From Mycoplasma sp. CAG:956 (GTDB lineage Bacteria > Bacillota_I > Bacilli_A > RF39 > UBA660), in NCBI GenBank assembly GCA_000433475.1, contig HF993098.1, positions 1-47,587 on the forward strand: 47,587 nucleotides of DNA, given 5' to 3'. Shown one piece after another: positions 1 to 6,678 of the stretch. The first letter of the stretch is position 1, and every line of letters starts with the position of its first letter. The notes under the pieces were generated by a model. It worked only from the letters and a program-made list of their open reading frames with translations, searched no databases and had not been told where the DNA came from. The position numbers and the translations under genes are program-made.

Positions 1-52
1 AAATATCTTTTTATTGTCTACTTTTTGTTGACAAGTTCAAACAATATAGTTA

Positions 53-778
53 TCATCTCTTTAAAACCCTTGATATATTAACTCTATTAGTTAATATATC
101 ATCAAAATAACAAAGTTTATTAATATCAAGTACTTTAGATATCTCTTTATATTCTTCATCACTAGTTAATAATTTAAGAATAATTTTAACACTCTTAAGA
201 GAATACTTACATATAATATTTTCTAAATCTATATTATATAAAAATGACAAACAACATATACAAACCTTAATATTATCTGTAATAAAACTTGCCTGTTTAC
301 TAGGTACACTTTTAATACTTTCTTTAACTAAATATCTTTCTCGAAACTTAAAGTTATCTTCTGGATATCTTATTTCATCTAAATCTATTACATATCCATG
401 ACCATCTTTATATAAAAAGTTAGATAAGTGAATATCTCCTATACAAATATTATAACTATGTAAAACTTTTAAAGTCTCATAAACATCTAAGATAGCCTTA
501 ATCTTATCACTAAAACTAATCTCTTGCTTCATCCCATCTCTAAAAGTCATAGACCCCTCTATATATTCCATTATATAACCATTAAATTCATTATTCTTAT
601 ATAACATCTTATATATTTTAGGAGTATTAGGAATACTATTATTCATTAAAAACTTAATATTTCTTTCCTTCTCATCTCTAAAATAACTTATTTCATCATA
701 AACCTTATATAAATAACCATCTTCTAGATATAAACTCCCACCATTATTATAATCTTTATTTATATCTAATTTCTTCAT
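53..778 (-). CDS. Protein-kinase-like fold protein
   Basis: A 241-residue soluble protein with a small kinase-like layout. A Lys (K25) in GYLYKVYDE could be the ATP-binding lysine, GDIHLSN (residues 114-120) looks like a catalytic loop, and IDLDE (131-135) sits where the metal-binding Asp of a DFG-type motif is expected. This is typical of divergent bacterial Ser/Thr or small-molecule (aminoglycoside/RIO-like) kinases; the substrate cannot be read from sequence. The canonical HxD order is altered, so activity is uncertain. The start is supported by an AGGAAGG site just upstream (781-793 region). It stops with TGA immediately followed by TAA. It faces away from the neighbouring ASCH gene, with a short divergent promoter region between them. 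Confidence 0.6.
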   Translation of the reverse strand: MKKLDINKDYNNGGSLYLEDGYLYKVYDEISYFRDEKERNIKFLMNNSIPNTPKIYKMLYKNNEFNGYIMEYIEGSMTFRDGMKQEISFSDKIKAILDVYETLKVLHSYNICIGDIHLSNFLYKDGHGYVIDLDEIRYPEDNFKFRERYLVKESIKSVPSKQASFITDNIKVCICCLSFLYNIDLENIICKYSLKSVKIILKLLTSDEEYKEISKVLDINKLCYFDDILTNRVNISRVLKR

Positions 779-855
779 ACATATTCCTTCCTTTGGACTA
801 ATTTATTTTACCACTTTTTTCTGTTTTTGATATAATTTAACTAGGAGAACTATTT

Positions 856-1236
856 ATGAAAGTAATAACTATAAGAGAACCATTTGCTACTTTAATTAAA
901 GATAAAGTAAAAATATATGAAACTAGAAGTTGGAAAACTAACTATCGTGGAGAAATCTATATCCATGCTGCTAAAGCAAAAAGTAAGGCTAGTAATGTAA
1001 GTATTGCAAGTACTTATCTTAAATCTAAGGAAAATCCTGAACATATTATTTGTAAATGTCTATTAAAGGATTGTATTTATATGGATAATAATTTTATTAA
1101 CGAAGTTAAGAAAAATAAAGAAGAATATAATTCTGGTCGTTATGAAGTAGGGCGTTATGCTTGGCAGTTAGAAGTAATAGAAGTCTTAGAAGAACCAATT
1201 TATGCCAAAGGACAACTTGGCATTTGGAACTTCTAA
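856..1236 (+). CDS. ASCH domain protein
   Basis: A 126-residue protein covering a single ASCH domain. It begins with MKVITIREPFATLIKDK, followed by an ETRSW-type segment, then YRGEIYIHAAKAK, which is the signature order of ASCH (a PUA-like RNA-binding beta barrel). Small ASCH proteins bind RNA or act as small RNases or amidohydrolases; the exact role here is unknown. An AGGAGA site lies about 7 nt before the ATG. It is monocistronic, and the last codons form part of its own terminator hairpin (see 1179-1250). Confidence 0.8.
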   Translation: MKVITIREPFATLIKDKVKIYETRSWKTNYRGEIYIHAAKAKSKASNVSIASTYLKSKENPEHIICKCLLKDCIYMDNNFINEVKKNKEEYNSGRYEVGRYAWQLEVIEVLEEPIYAKGQLGIWNF

Positions 1237-1250
1237 GACTTCTTTTTTTT
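1179..1250 (+). terminator. Rho-independent terminator embedded in the ASCH gene end
   Basis: AGAAGTCTTAGAAG (1179-1192) pairs perfectly with CTTCTAAGACTTCT (1230-1243), 14 bp, followed by a run of T. An inner hairpin TGCCAA/TTGGCA sits in the loop. The 5' arm is inside the coding sequence and the 3' arm overlaps the stop codon. Confidence 0.8.
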
Positions 1251-1266
1251 ATATTATTCTATATTT

Positions 1267-1692
1267 TCATATCATTTTTTTATTAGTACCATATTCTGGA
1301 CTATAGGAATATTTAGAATAACCTAACTTATCAGTATCTTTAACTATATCCTCTAACTTTATATAACCTAAATACTTTATTTTAAATGTTGACATAGATT
1401 CAAAGTCATATTCCATTTCCATGATATCATTATCATTTAATCATATATTGCTTAATATACTTTGACTAGCATCTAATGCTGTTTCATCATCAAACAATAA
1501 ATCATCATCTATATAACAGTTATACTCTCTATCTTTATAAGTAATACTATATAAATGATATGCTAATGAATTAAAACTAGCCAGTATACTATAAGCTAAA
1601 TATCCTACAGTCATCTTATCACTTACTTCTATTACTCTCCATATTTTATCTTCTAATCCATTTATCCCTACTTTAAACATTAATACTTTCAC
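1267..1692 (-). pseudogene. pRiA4b ORF-3-like domain protein, interrupted by in-frame TGA
   Basis: The first 83 codons (1692-1441) encode a protein starting MKVLMFKVGI with an IWRVIEVSDKMTVGYLAYSI segment, which resembles the plasmid pRiA4b ORF-3-like (IS1096 TnpR-like) domain. A TGA at 1441-1443 interrupts it. The same frame stays open for 57 more codons and encodes a matching tail (MEMEYDFESMSTFKIKYLGY, then KLEDIVKD), as expected for the rest of that domain. The intact product would be about 140 residues. Because other genes here use TGA as stop, I read this as a nonsense-mutated gene rather than recoding. The domain's biochemical function is not known. Confidence 0.6.
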
Positions 1693-1749
1693 ATAACATT
1701 TCCATTCATTCCACCCTTATAGTAATATCTTTATCTTTAAAAATCAACT

Positions 1750-1778
1750 AAAAAATGATAGAAGAACTTCTTCTATCA
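1750..1778 (-). terminator. Terminator after surface paralog 1
   Basis: TGATAGAAGAA (1756-1766) pairs with TTCTTCTATCA (1768-1778), and on the minus strand the stem is followed by six T (1750-1755). A second GC-rich stem-loop (GGCCGCC...GGCGACC, about 1794-1823) lies between it and the stop codon. Confidence 0.75.
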
Positions 1779-1853
1779 AGTAAGTAGCCGGGAGGCCGCC
1801 ATATGATGATTCATTTGGCGACCTATCTGCCTCGCATTAAGTTCTCTAAATGC

Positions 1854-3566
1854 TTACGCGTGATACGGATCACTTGCTGTTCCATTGCCATTTTTTAAGA
1901 CATCAGAGCTTAAATTTAAAACTGGACGGGCACCATACGAGTAGCCGACACTGGTGTTGCCCAAGTTACCGCCGGGAAACACAATACGCTCATCAACGTG
2001 GTTGCCGTATAAGTGGCTAGGCGAAGCAAGCCAATAGCTTTGCCCACTATAGAGGTAATAATTTAAATTATTTACATCCCAGCATCCAGCTAATATTAAT
2101 TCATCAGCCGTTAACAAGCCTATACCATAAGTTAAAGCACCGTTTCCTTTAGTTGTGTCGTTTACTGTAAAAGCATCATTTTTCTGTGGACATGCTAACA
2201 TCATTTTATTATTGTATGAACCTCCAGTATTACTCCAACGGTAATAAGTCCTTTCATTACCATAGCCTTTATTAGTATAAGTACTAGATGTACGACTGCT
2301 TATAGAACGGTCATTGCAGAAAATGTTATCAGCAACATATTGCTCATTTGTTGTACCTTTAATATTATTTTCATACCATGTATCCAAATATGTTTTAATA
2401 TCAGAACTATTAGTATTAGTTTGGGCTTTTTCTTTACTAGTGGTACCATAAGTAACATAACTATAACCTATTGTTGCACTTGAAGAACCAGCGGTTACGC
2501 TAGTTATCTTATACATATGCCGATCAGAATAACTAGACCCTTTCGAATTAAAAGTATAATACCCAACATAAGAACTGGTCATATCACTACCTTTAACAGC
2601 AATCGGATCTTTTAAGGTAAACCTATCAGTTGAAGCATTATAATTGTATTCTTTAGCAATATAATAGGTACTAGTATTAGTATATGAACTGGTACCATAT
2701 TGGATTGACTGTTCAACAATACCATCACGATTACCGTACATGTAGCCAACGCCAGCATTATCATACTGAATAGATGAATTAGTACTTTCTTTTACATTAT
2801 TCTTTTTCCAATAATCGTTAAATGCAGTTGTACCTATTTGCCTATCACTACTTGCATAACTATTGGCATGAGCTACTGTTCCATCATAGATTACTCTAAC
2901 AGTACCATCACCATTAATGCGAATAATACGCCAATACATAGGAGCATTTTTTTCCCTTATTACAGTACATTTTCTATTGTACGAACCTGAATTCTGGCAA
3001 GCTTTTAGAGAATCATATTCTAAATAATTAGAGGAAACATCAGTAAGATATCCGTAAACCAACTCTGTAGACCAATTTCCAAACTTTACATAATTATTAG
3101 TAACATTACCACGATAATAATATGAGTCCCCATAGGCATCTTTGGCTTTACATAAATAACCATATGTATCCTCCATGCCATTAACTGTAACCGTACCATC
3201 ACTATTCATAGATGGACATCTTTGCATTTCATCTAAGTAAAATGTTTTACTTGCTATTGTAAAACTTTCTAGACTTTTAAAGTAAATATTACATCTACTT
3301 CTTGTACTCCAATTGGATAATTTAATTCCCCATTTAACATAATCCCAACTGGCACTTTTATTATTATCACAAACAATTTTTTCAACAGCATAGCCACTAC
3401 CTTTAGATGGTAATGTTGTTGAATATTCACCATCTACATATGCCCCAATAATAGGTTCAACTTTTGTACTCTGCTTATAATAAATAAAACTAATACTACT
3501 TATAGTAAGTAAACACACTATACTTAAAATAATAAATAGTTTTTTTCTTTTTTTATTTTTACTCAT
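1854..3566 (-). CDS. Surface paralog 1, DGR-type variable protein
   Basis: A 570-residue anchored extracellular protein. Residues 1-10 are basic and about 11-30 form one membrane segment. Residues ~40-100 contain the Y.DGEYS..LP..GSGY.V..IVCDN...W...C.IYF module shared with the paralogs. A nearly invariant block (DAYGDSYYYRGNVTNNYVKF) follows, then YWRIIRINGDGTVRVIYDGT. The C-terminal domain has YWLASPS...GARPVLNLSSDVL, like DUF6273/formylglycine-enzyme-like C-type-lectin folds. Residues 513-549 are the variable repeat matched to the template at 3845-3953. The start has a GGGAGAT site. It lies directly downstream of the template, where many DGRs carry their reverse transcriptase. Function inferred: ligand-binding surface display. 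Codons in the variable repeat are richer in G+C than the rest of the gene. Confidence 0.8.
   Translation of the reverse strand: MSKNKKRKKLFIILSIVCLLTISSISFIYYKQSTKVEPIIGAYVDGEYSTTLPSKGSGYAVEKIVCDNNKSASWDYVKWGIKLSNWSTRSRCNIYFKSLESFTIASKTFYLDEMQRCPSMNSDGTVTVNGMEDTYGYLCKAKDAYGDSYYYRGNVTNNYVKFGNWSTELVYGYLTDVSSNYLEYDSLKACQNSGSYNRKCTVIREKNAPMYWRIIRINGDGTVRVIYDGTVAHANSYASSDRQIGTTAFNDYWKKNNVKESTNSSIQYDNAGVGYMYGNRDGIVEQSIQYGTSSYTNTSTYYIAKEYNYNASTDRFTLKDPIAVKGSDMTSSYVGYYTFNSKGSSYSDRHMYKITSVTAGSSSATIGYSYVTYGTTSKEKAQTNTNSSDIKTYLDTWYENNIKGTTNEQYVADNIFCNDRSISSRTSSTYTNKGYGNERTYYRWSNTGGSYNNKMMLACPQKNDAFTVNDTTKGNGALTYGIGLLTADELILAGCWDVNNLNYYLYSGQSYWLASPSHLYGNHVDERIVFPGGNLGNTSVGYSYGARPVLNLSSDVLKNGNGTASDPYHA
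1922..2030 (-). repeat. DGR variable repeat VR1
   Basis: 109 bp aligned without gaps to the template at 3845-3953. By hand I count 27 differences, 20 of them at template adenines, mostly converting AAC/AAT codons into AGC, CAC, TAC, GGC, ACC, ATT, TTT or TAT. Constant blocks (CTTGCTTCGCCT, GGC, GTG, GGT, TTG, GTC, GTCCAG) are kept. It encodes residues 513-549 of the protein. Confidence 0.85.
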
Positions 3567-3844
3567 CTTAATATATCTCCCATATTAATTTTGTGACATA
3601 GTATTTAGCCTTTAAAGCATGTTTAAAGGCATCTATGCCATATGTTCGGGTTAATTACCACTGGTTTATTCTTGTTTCCAATCTAAAATATAGATTACCT
3701 TATAAAAGTTTGGTACCATCTTTAACTTTGTTTTAAAAAATCAAATAGATATTATTTCTAGTCTTAAAAGGTTACTTCTTGCAATAAAAAGCCATAGCCC
3801 TTTATCATAAGTGAAATTAGTTATTTAACAATCTTAGTAGGAAT
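3567..3844 (-). other. Non-coding tail downstream of the DGR template (possible spacer RNA)
   Basis: About 278 bp between the template repeat and paralog 1, with no credible ORF. It holds a perfect stem-loop GCCTTTAAA-GCATG-TTTAAAGGC (3608-3630) and an adjoining GGCA-TCTA-TGCC (3628-3639). In characterised DGRs the RNA downstream of the template is structured and needed for priming, and the reverse transcriptase gene follows. Here only paralog 1 follows. Assignment as a DGR spacer RNA is inference from position. Confidence 0.4.
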
Positions 3845-3953
3845 CTGGACAGGCCCCATTTGAGTTGTTGACATCGTTGTTGTTCAAGTTACCGTTGGAA
3901 TTCACATTACGCCTATTAGCGTTGTTGCCGTTGAAGTTGTTAGGCGAAGCAAG
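3845..3953 (-). repeat. DGR template repeat (TR)
   Basis: On the minus strand this reads CTTGCTTCGCCT, then a string of AAC/AAT codons (16 of 32 codons) interleaved with invariant TTC, GGC, GCT, CGT, GTG, TCC, GGT, TTG, GTC, and ends GTCCAG. It is not part of an ORF. Both ends coincide with the ends of similarity to VR1 and VR2. The adenine-rich, non-coding donor with adenine-biased divergence in two flanking genes is the diagnostic DGR arrangement. Confidence 0.85.
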
Positions 3954-3967
3954 TAAGACTAACTCGT

Positions 3968-3973
3968 ATTATA
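3968..3973 (-). promoter_or_regulatory. Possible -10 for the template RNA
   Basis: TATAAT on the minus strand, 14 nt before the template start. A hairpin CTTTATATT-ATC-AATATAAAG (3987-4007) lies just upstream. No good -35 at standard spacing was found, so this is tentative. Confidence 0.3.
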
Positions 3974-4019
3974 TAGAATAAGCCAACTTTATATTATCAA
4001 TATAAAGATTTTAATTTGT

Positions 4020-4051
4020 CACGGCTACAAGTAACACAACCAGTAGCCGTG
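4020..4051. repeat. Stem-loop CACGGCTAC/GTAGCCGTG
   Basis: CACGGCTAC (4020-4028) is the exact reverse complement of GTAGCCGTG (4043-4051). On the plus strand it is followed by TTTAAGTTTTT, so it could terminate plus-strand transcription, or be part of a structured leader to the template RNA. Confidence 0.5.
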
Positions 4052-4058
4052 TTTAAGT

Positions 4059-4099
4059 TTTTAAAAATCGGCGGTCGCAGAATAGATTTATTCTGCGAC
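4059..4099 (-). terminator. Stem-loop after paralog 2 (terminator or DGR homing hairpin)
   Basis: GTCGCAGAAT (4074-4083) pairs perfectly with ATTCTGCGAC (4090-4099), with a 6-nt loop. On the minus strand it is followed by CGCCGATTTTT. It lies about 100 bp past VR2. Some DGRs need a stem-loop just downstream of the variable repeat for homing, but the distance and T-run also fit an ordinary terminator. Confidence 0.6.
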
Positions 4100-4130
4100 A
4101 ATATCACATCCGTTTAAGTAATATTTACGC

Positions 4131-5615
4131 TTACGCGTGATATGGGTCACTTGCCGTTCCATTGCCATTTTTTAAGACATCAGAGCTTAGATTTAAAACT
4201 GGACGGGCCCCAAGCGAGTAGTTGACATCTAAGTAGTTCAAGTAACCGCCGGAAGCCACGCGACGCACATAAGCACTACCGCCATAGAAGAATTCGCTAG
4301 GCGAAGCAAGCCAATAGTCTTGCCCACTATAGAGGTAATAATTTAAATAACTCGAACTCAAGCCTCCAGCTAATACTGCTTCATCAGCTGTTAACAAACC
4401 TATGCCATAAGTTAAAGCACCATTTCCTTTAATTGTATCATTTACTGTAAAAGCATCATTTTTCTGTGAACATGTAAACATCATTTTATTGTTTTGCGTA
4501 GTGCCATCATCATTGTACCAACGATAATATGTATCACTTATCCCTGCCCCAGTACCACTATTATTTGAGGCAAAGCTTCGATCGTTGCAAAAGATATTAT
4601 CGGCAATATATTGTTCATTTGCTGTACCTTTAATATTATTTTCATACCATGTATCAAGATAAGTCTTTATTGTTGAATCATTGGTATTGGCATGAGCTGC
4701 TGCATACGTTGAGGCACCAGCGGCACCATACATATAACCAACATAGGCATTATCATTACGACTACTATTAAACGCACTTTCGCCAATTTGACGGTCTTTG
4801 CTTGACTCCCCATTAGCATGAGCACTTGTACCATCATAAATTACACGAATTGTATTATTTCCATTAATTCTTATGATACGCCAATACATATCTTTATTAG
4901 CTTTGCTAATTACAGTACAATTTACATTATATGAACTTGCACTCTGACATTCTTTTACGGTCGAATATTCTTTATAAGACGTAGAAGTAGCACTATAAAA
5001 TCCTTTAACTACATCAGGAGTATCTTTAGACCATTTCCCAAATTTCACATAATTATTAGTAACATTACCACGATAATAATACGAATCACCATAAGCATCT
5101 TTGGCTTTACATAAATAGCCATACTGCCTTTCAGCTTCCGTTACATTTACACTACCATCATCATTAACTGATGGACAATTACCATAATAATCCAATGGAA
5201 CTGCCACATTACCAATATTTATTTTCTCAATATCTGCAAAATAAATATTACACTTACTTCTTTTGGTAATATTAGATATTACTGGTCCCCAATCTTTACC
5301 GCTCCACTCTCCGACTGACCCATTATCACAAACTATTTTATCAACTTTATAACCAGTACCCTTAGCAGGAGCCTCAACTGTATACTGTCCATTAACATAG
5401 TTATTGATTATAACATCACCATAAACAAAATTGCCAACCGAAGTTTGAACTACGGCATCCTCTTGAGTAACAAAAAACTTAGAATAAGCAAAATATATGC
5501 CTAATATTCCGCATAAAATACAAGGAACGCCAATATAAAAATACCGCGAATTATTCTGCCAAAATCGTTTTAATTTTAGTTTTTTTAAATATTTATCCTT
5601 ATTAAATTTTTTCAT
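4131..5615 (-). CDS. Surface paralog 2, DGR-type variable protein
   Basis: 494 residues. A basic cytoplasmic start, one membrane segment at about 24-46 (YIGVPCILCGILGIYFAYS), the shared Y.NGQY..APAKGTGY..DKIVCDN module, the invariant DAYGDSYYYRGNVTNNYVKF block, YWRIIRINGNNTIRVIYDGT, and the C-terminal YWLASPS...GARPVLNLSSDVL domain. Residues 436-473 are the variable repeat. It lacks the roughly 70-residue insert seen in paralogs 1 and 3. Its N terminus and its whole upstream region (promoter and palindrome-bounded element at 5645-5992) match paralog 4 rather than its neighbours, so 2 and 4 are one subfamily and 1 and 3 another. Likely cell-surface display. Ligand unknown. Confidence 0.8.
   Translation of the reverse strand: MKKFNKDKYLKKLKLKRFWQNNSRYFYIGVPCILCGILGIYFAYSKFFVTQEDAVVQTSVGNFVYGDVIINNYVNGQYTVEAPAKGTGYKVDKIVCDNGSVGEWSGKDWGPVISNITKRSKCNIYFADIEKINIGNVAVPLDYYGNCPSVNDDGSVNVTEAERQYGYLCKAKDAYGDSYYYRGNVTNNYVKFGKWSKDTPDVVKGFYSATSTSYKEYSTVKECQSASSYNVNCTVISKANKDMYWRIIRINGNNTIRVIYDGTSAHANGESSKDRQIGESAFNSSRNDNAYVGYMYGAAGASTYAAAHANTNDSTIKTYLDTWYENNIKGTANEQYIADNIFCNDRSFASNNSGTGAGISDTYYRWYNDDGTTQNNKMMFTCSQKNDAFTVNDTIKGNGALTYGIGLLTADEAVLAGGLSSSYLNYYLYSGQDYWLASPSEFFYGGSAYVRRVASGGYLNYLDVNYSLGARPVLNLSSDVLKNGNGTASDPYHA
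4199..4310 (-). repeat. DGR variable repeat VR2
   Basis: 112 bp, aligned to the 109-bp template with one extra codon near its 5' end. By hand count about 30 substitutions, 22 of them at template adenines (AAC to AGC, TAC, GGC; AAT to GCT, CTT, CGC, TAT). The shared ends CTTGCTTCGCCT and GTCCAG are intact. It encodes residues 436-473. Confidence 0.85.
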
Positions 5616-5644
5616 TTTTCAATACTCACATTCTAACTACAATA

Positions 5645-5678
5645 ATTATAAGTAAAAATTAAAAAAAATTTTGTCGAA
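5645..5678 (-). promoter_or_regulatory. Conserved promoter of paralog 2
   Basis: On the minus strand TTCGAC (5678-5673) is separated by exactly 22 nt from TATAAT (5650-5645), which lies about 29 nt before the start codon. The same two boxes with the same 22-nt gap precede paralog 4 (46378-46411). The spacing is too long for a standard -35, so TTCGAC may be an operator or a non-standard -35. Confidence 0.6.
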
Positions 5679-5698
5679 TCATAGTTACATATATTTAC

Positions 5699-5992
5699 AC
5701 TTTTCATAGAGTTGCATACTCTATGAAAAGTATAGGTGAACACTGGCTTTGAATGACTATTTGACTATAATTTTGACGAGAATAAAAATTAATAAAATAT
5801 GTTTACTTGCTTTAACATTCCCTATAATTACTGGAAACTTTATATATTTTTATGACGAGAAATATGACTATAAAAAGAATTAAACACTAGTAAAAATATC
5901 TTTAAACCATACTATTTTTATGGTATATTTATGGTATAAGTTAAAAATAGATAACGTATTTTCGGTTTCATAGAGTATGCAACTCTATGAAA
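5699..5992 (-). other. Palindrome-bounded element upstream of paralog 2 (candidate invertible promoter)
   Basis: The ends are ACTTTTCATAGAGT-tgcat-ACTCTATGAAAAGT (5699-5731) and TTTCATAGAGT-atgca-ACTCTATGAAA (5966-5992). The arms are 11 bp or more, and the 5-nt cores are reverse complements, so the two sites are in inverted orientation. The ~235 bp between them holds direct-repeat pairs TGACTA/TGACGA at 5762-5779 and TGACGA/TGACTA at 5853-5870. It is homologous, in the same orientation relative to the downstream gene, to the element at 46071-46354. It has no ORF. It may be an inversion switch, or less likely a MITE or paired terminators. Confidence 0.55.
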
Positions 5993-6045
5993 ATTTTTTA
6001 AATATATAGATTACCCAATTATTTACGTAATATGCAAAAAAAGTC

Positions 6046-6447
6046 CTACTTTTTAAATAGAACTTTAAAAGTTGTAACCTTACCAACACTTTCTACTGAT
6101 ATCTTACCATTATGATTAAGAACAATATTCTTAGCAATAGCAAGCCCTAAACCATACCTATTTTCTTTACGACTCCTAGATTTATCCAATCTATAAAATC
6201 TTTCAAATATCTTTTCTTCTTCCCCCTTAGGAATTATATCTCCTGTATCAATAACACTAAGTAAGATATTGTTACCTTGTTCCTTTAAACTAACAACAAT
6301 CGTACTTTTTTTATCCGCATGTTTTAAAGCATTATCTAGTAGAATCTCTACTAACTCATTTATTGAATAACTATCAAAATTAAACTTAATATTTTCATCA
6401 ATATTACTTTCTAACTTTACACCTTTTTCAAAAGCCTTAGCATCAAG
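6046..6447 (-). pseudogene. Histidine kinase remnant (catalytic ATP-binding domain only)
   Basis: An open frame of 134 codons without a start codon encodes the HATPase domain: NELVEILLDNALKHADKK (N box), DTGDIIP (G1), ERFYRLDKSRSRKENRYGLG (F and G2 boxes), ending GKVTTFKVLFKK. The sensor, HAMP and dimerisation parts are missing. Upstream the frame abuts a group II intron-like fragment at about 6448. The last ~130 bp are almost identical to the pseudogene at 8404-8535. This is the decayed sensor kinase of a PhoR/VanS-like two-component system. Confidence 0.75.
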
Positions 6448-6451
6448 TTTC

Positions 6452-6596
6452 TGTACGTTGAGCCACGATTTTGTTTAACACTTCCTTTAGCCCCAACCTC
6501 ACGGTTGATGCATTGTGCTTCTCTAATACTTCGCAGATACTTACGTGTATAATGGACTTTCACCACCTAGTTATATGCGATGCACGGCACACTTCT
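6452..6596 (-). mobile_element. Group II intron 5' fragment (putative)
   Basis: The minus strand starts at about 6593-6596 with GTGCCGTGCATCGC and continues with AGGTGGTGAAAGTCCA and, later, GGGGCTAAAGGAAGTG, a sequence style typical of domain I of bacterial group II introns. G+C is clearly above its surroundings. It stops abruptly at the histidine kinase remnant, with no reverse-transcriptase/maturase ORF and no 3' domains. Recognition is from memory of intron consensus; a covariance search would settle it. Confidence 0.5.
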
Positions 6597-6614
6597 AATA
6601 CCACTTTTTTATAA

Positions 6615-6652
6615 AGAAAAAATGATAGAAGAAAATTCTCCTACCAAATAAA
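6615..6652 (-). terminator. Terminator after surface paralog 3
   Basis: On the minus strand TGGTAGGAGAA can pair (with G-U pairs) with TTCTTCTATCA, followed by TTTTTT (6619-6624 on the plus strand as AAAAAA). It is similar in sequence to the terminator after paralog 1. Confidence 0.5.
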
Positions 6653-6678
6653 TAAAATAAGATTACCAAACGATAATA

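Noticed and set aside
1441..1443. Genetic code 4 (TGA as Trp)
   Set aside because: TGA ends yabP exactly at the yabQ overlap and other genes, and all long genes are intact with TGG as Trp, so the standard code holds.
5699..5992. CRISPR or simple terminator pair as explanation of the repeated hairpins
   Set aside because: Only two copies per locus, no spacer periodicity, no Cas genes, and the first hairpin has no following T-run; core co-variation fits inverted recombination sites better.
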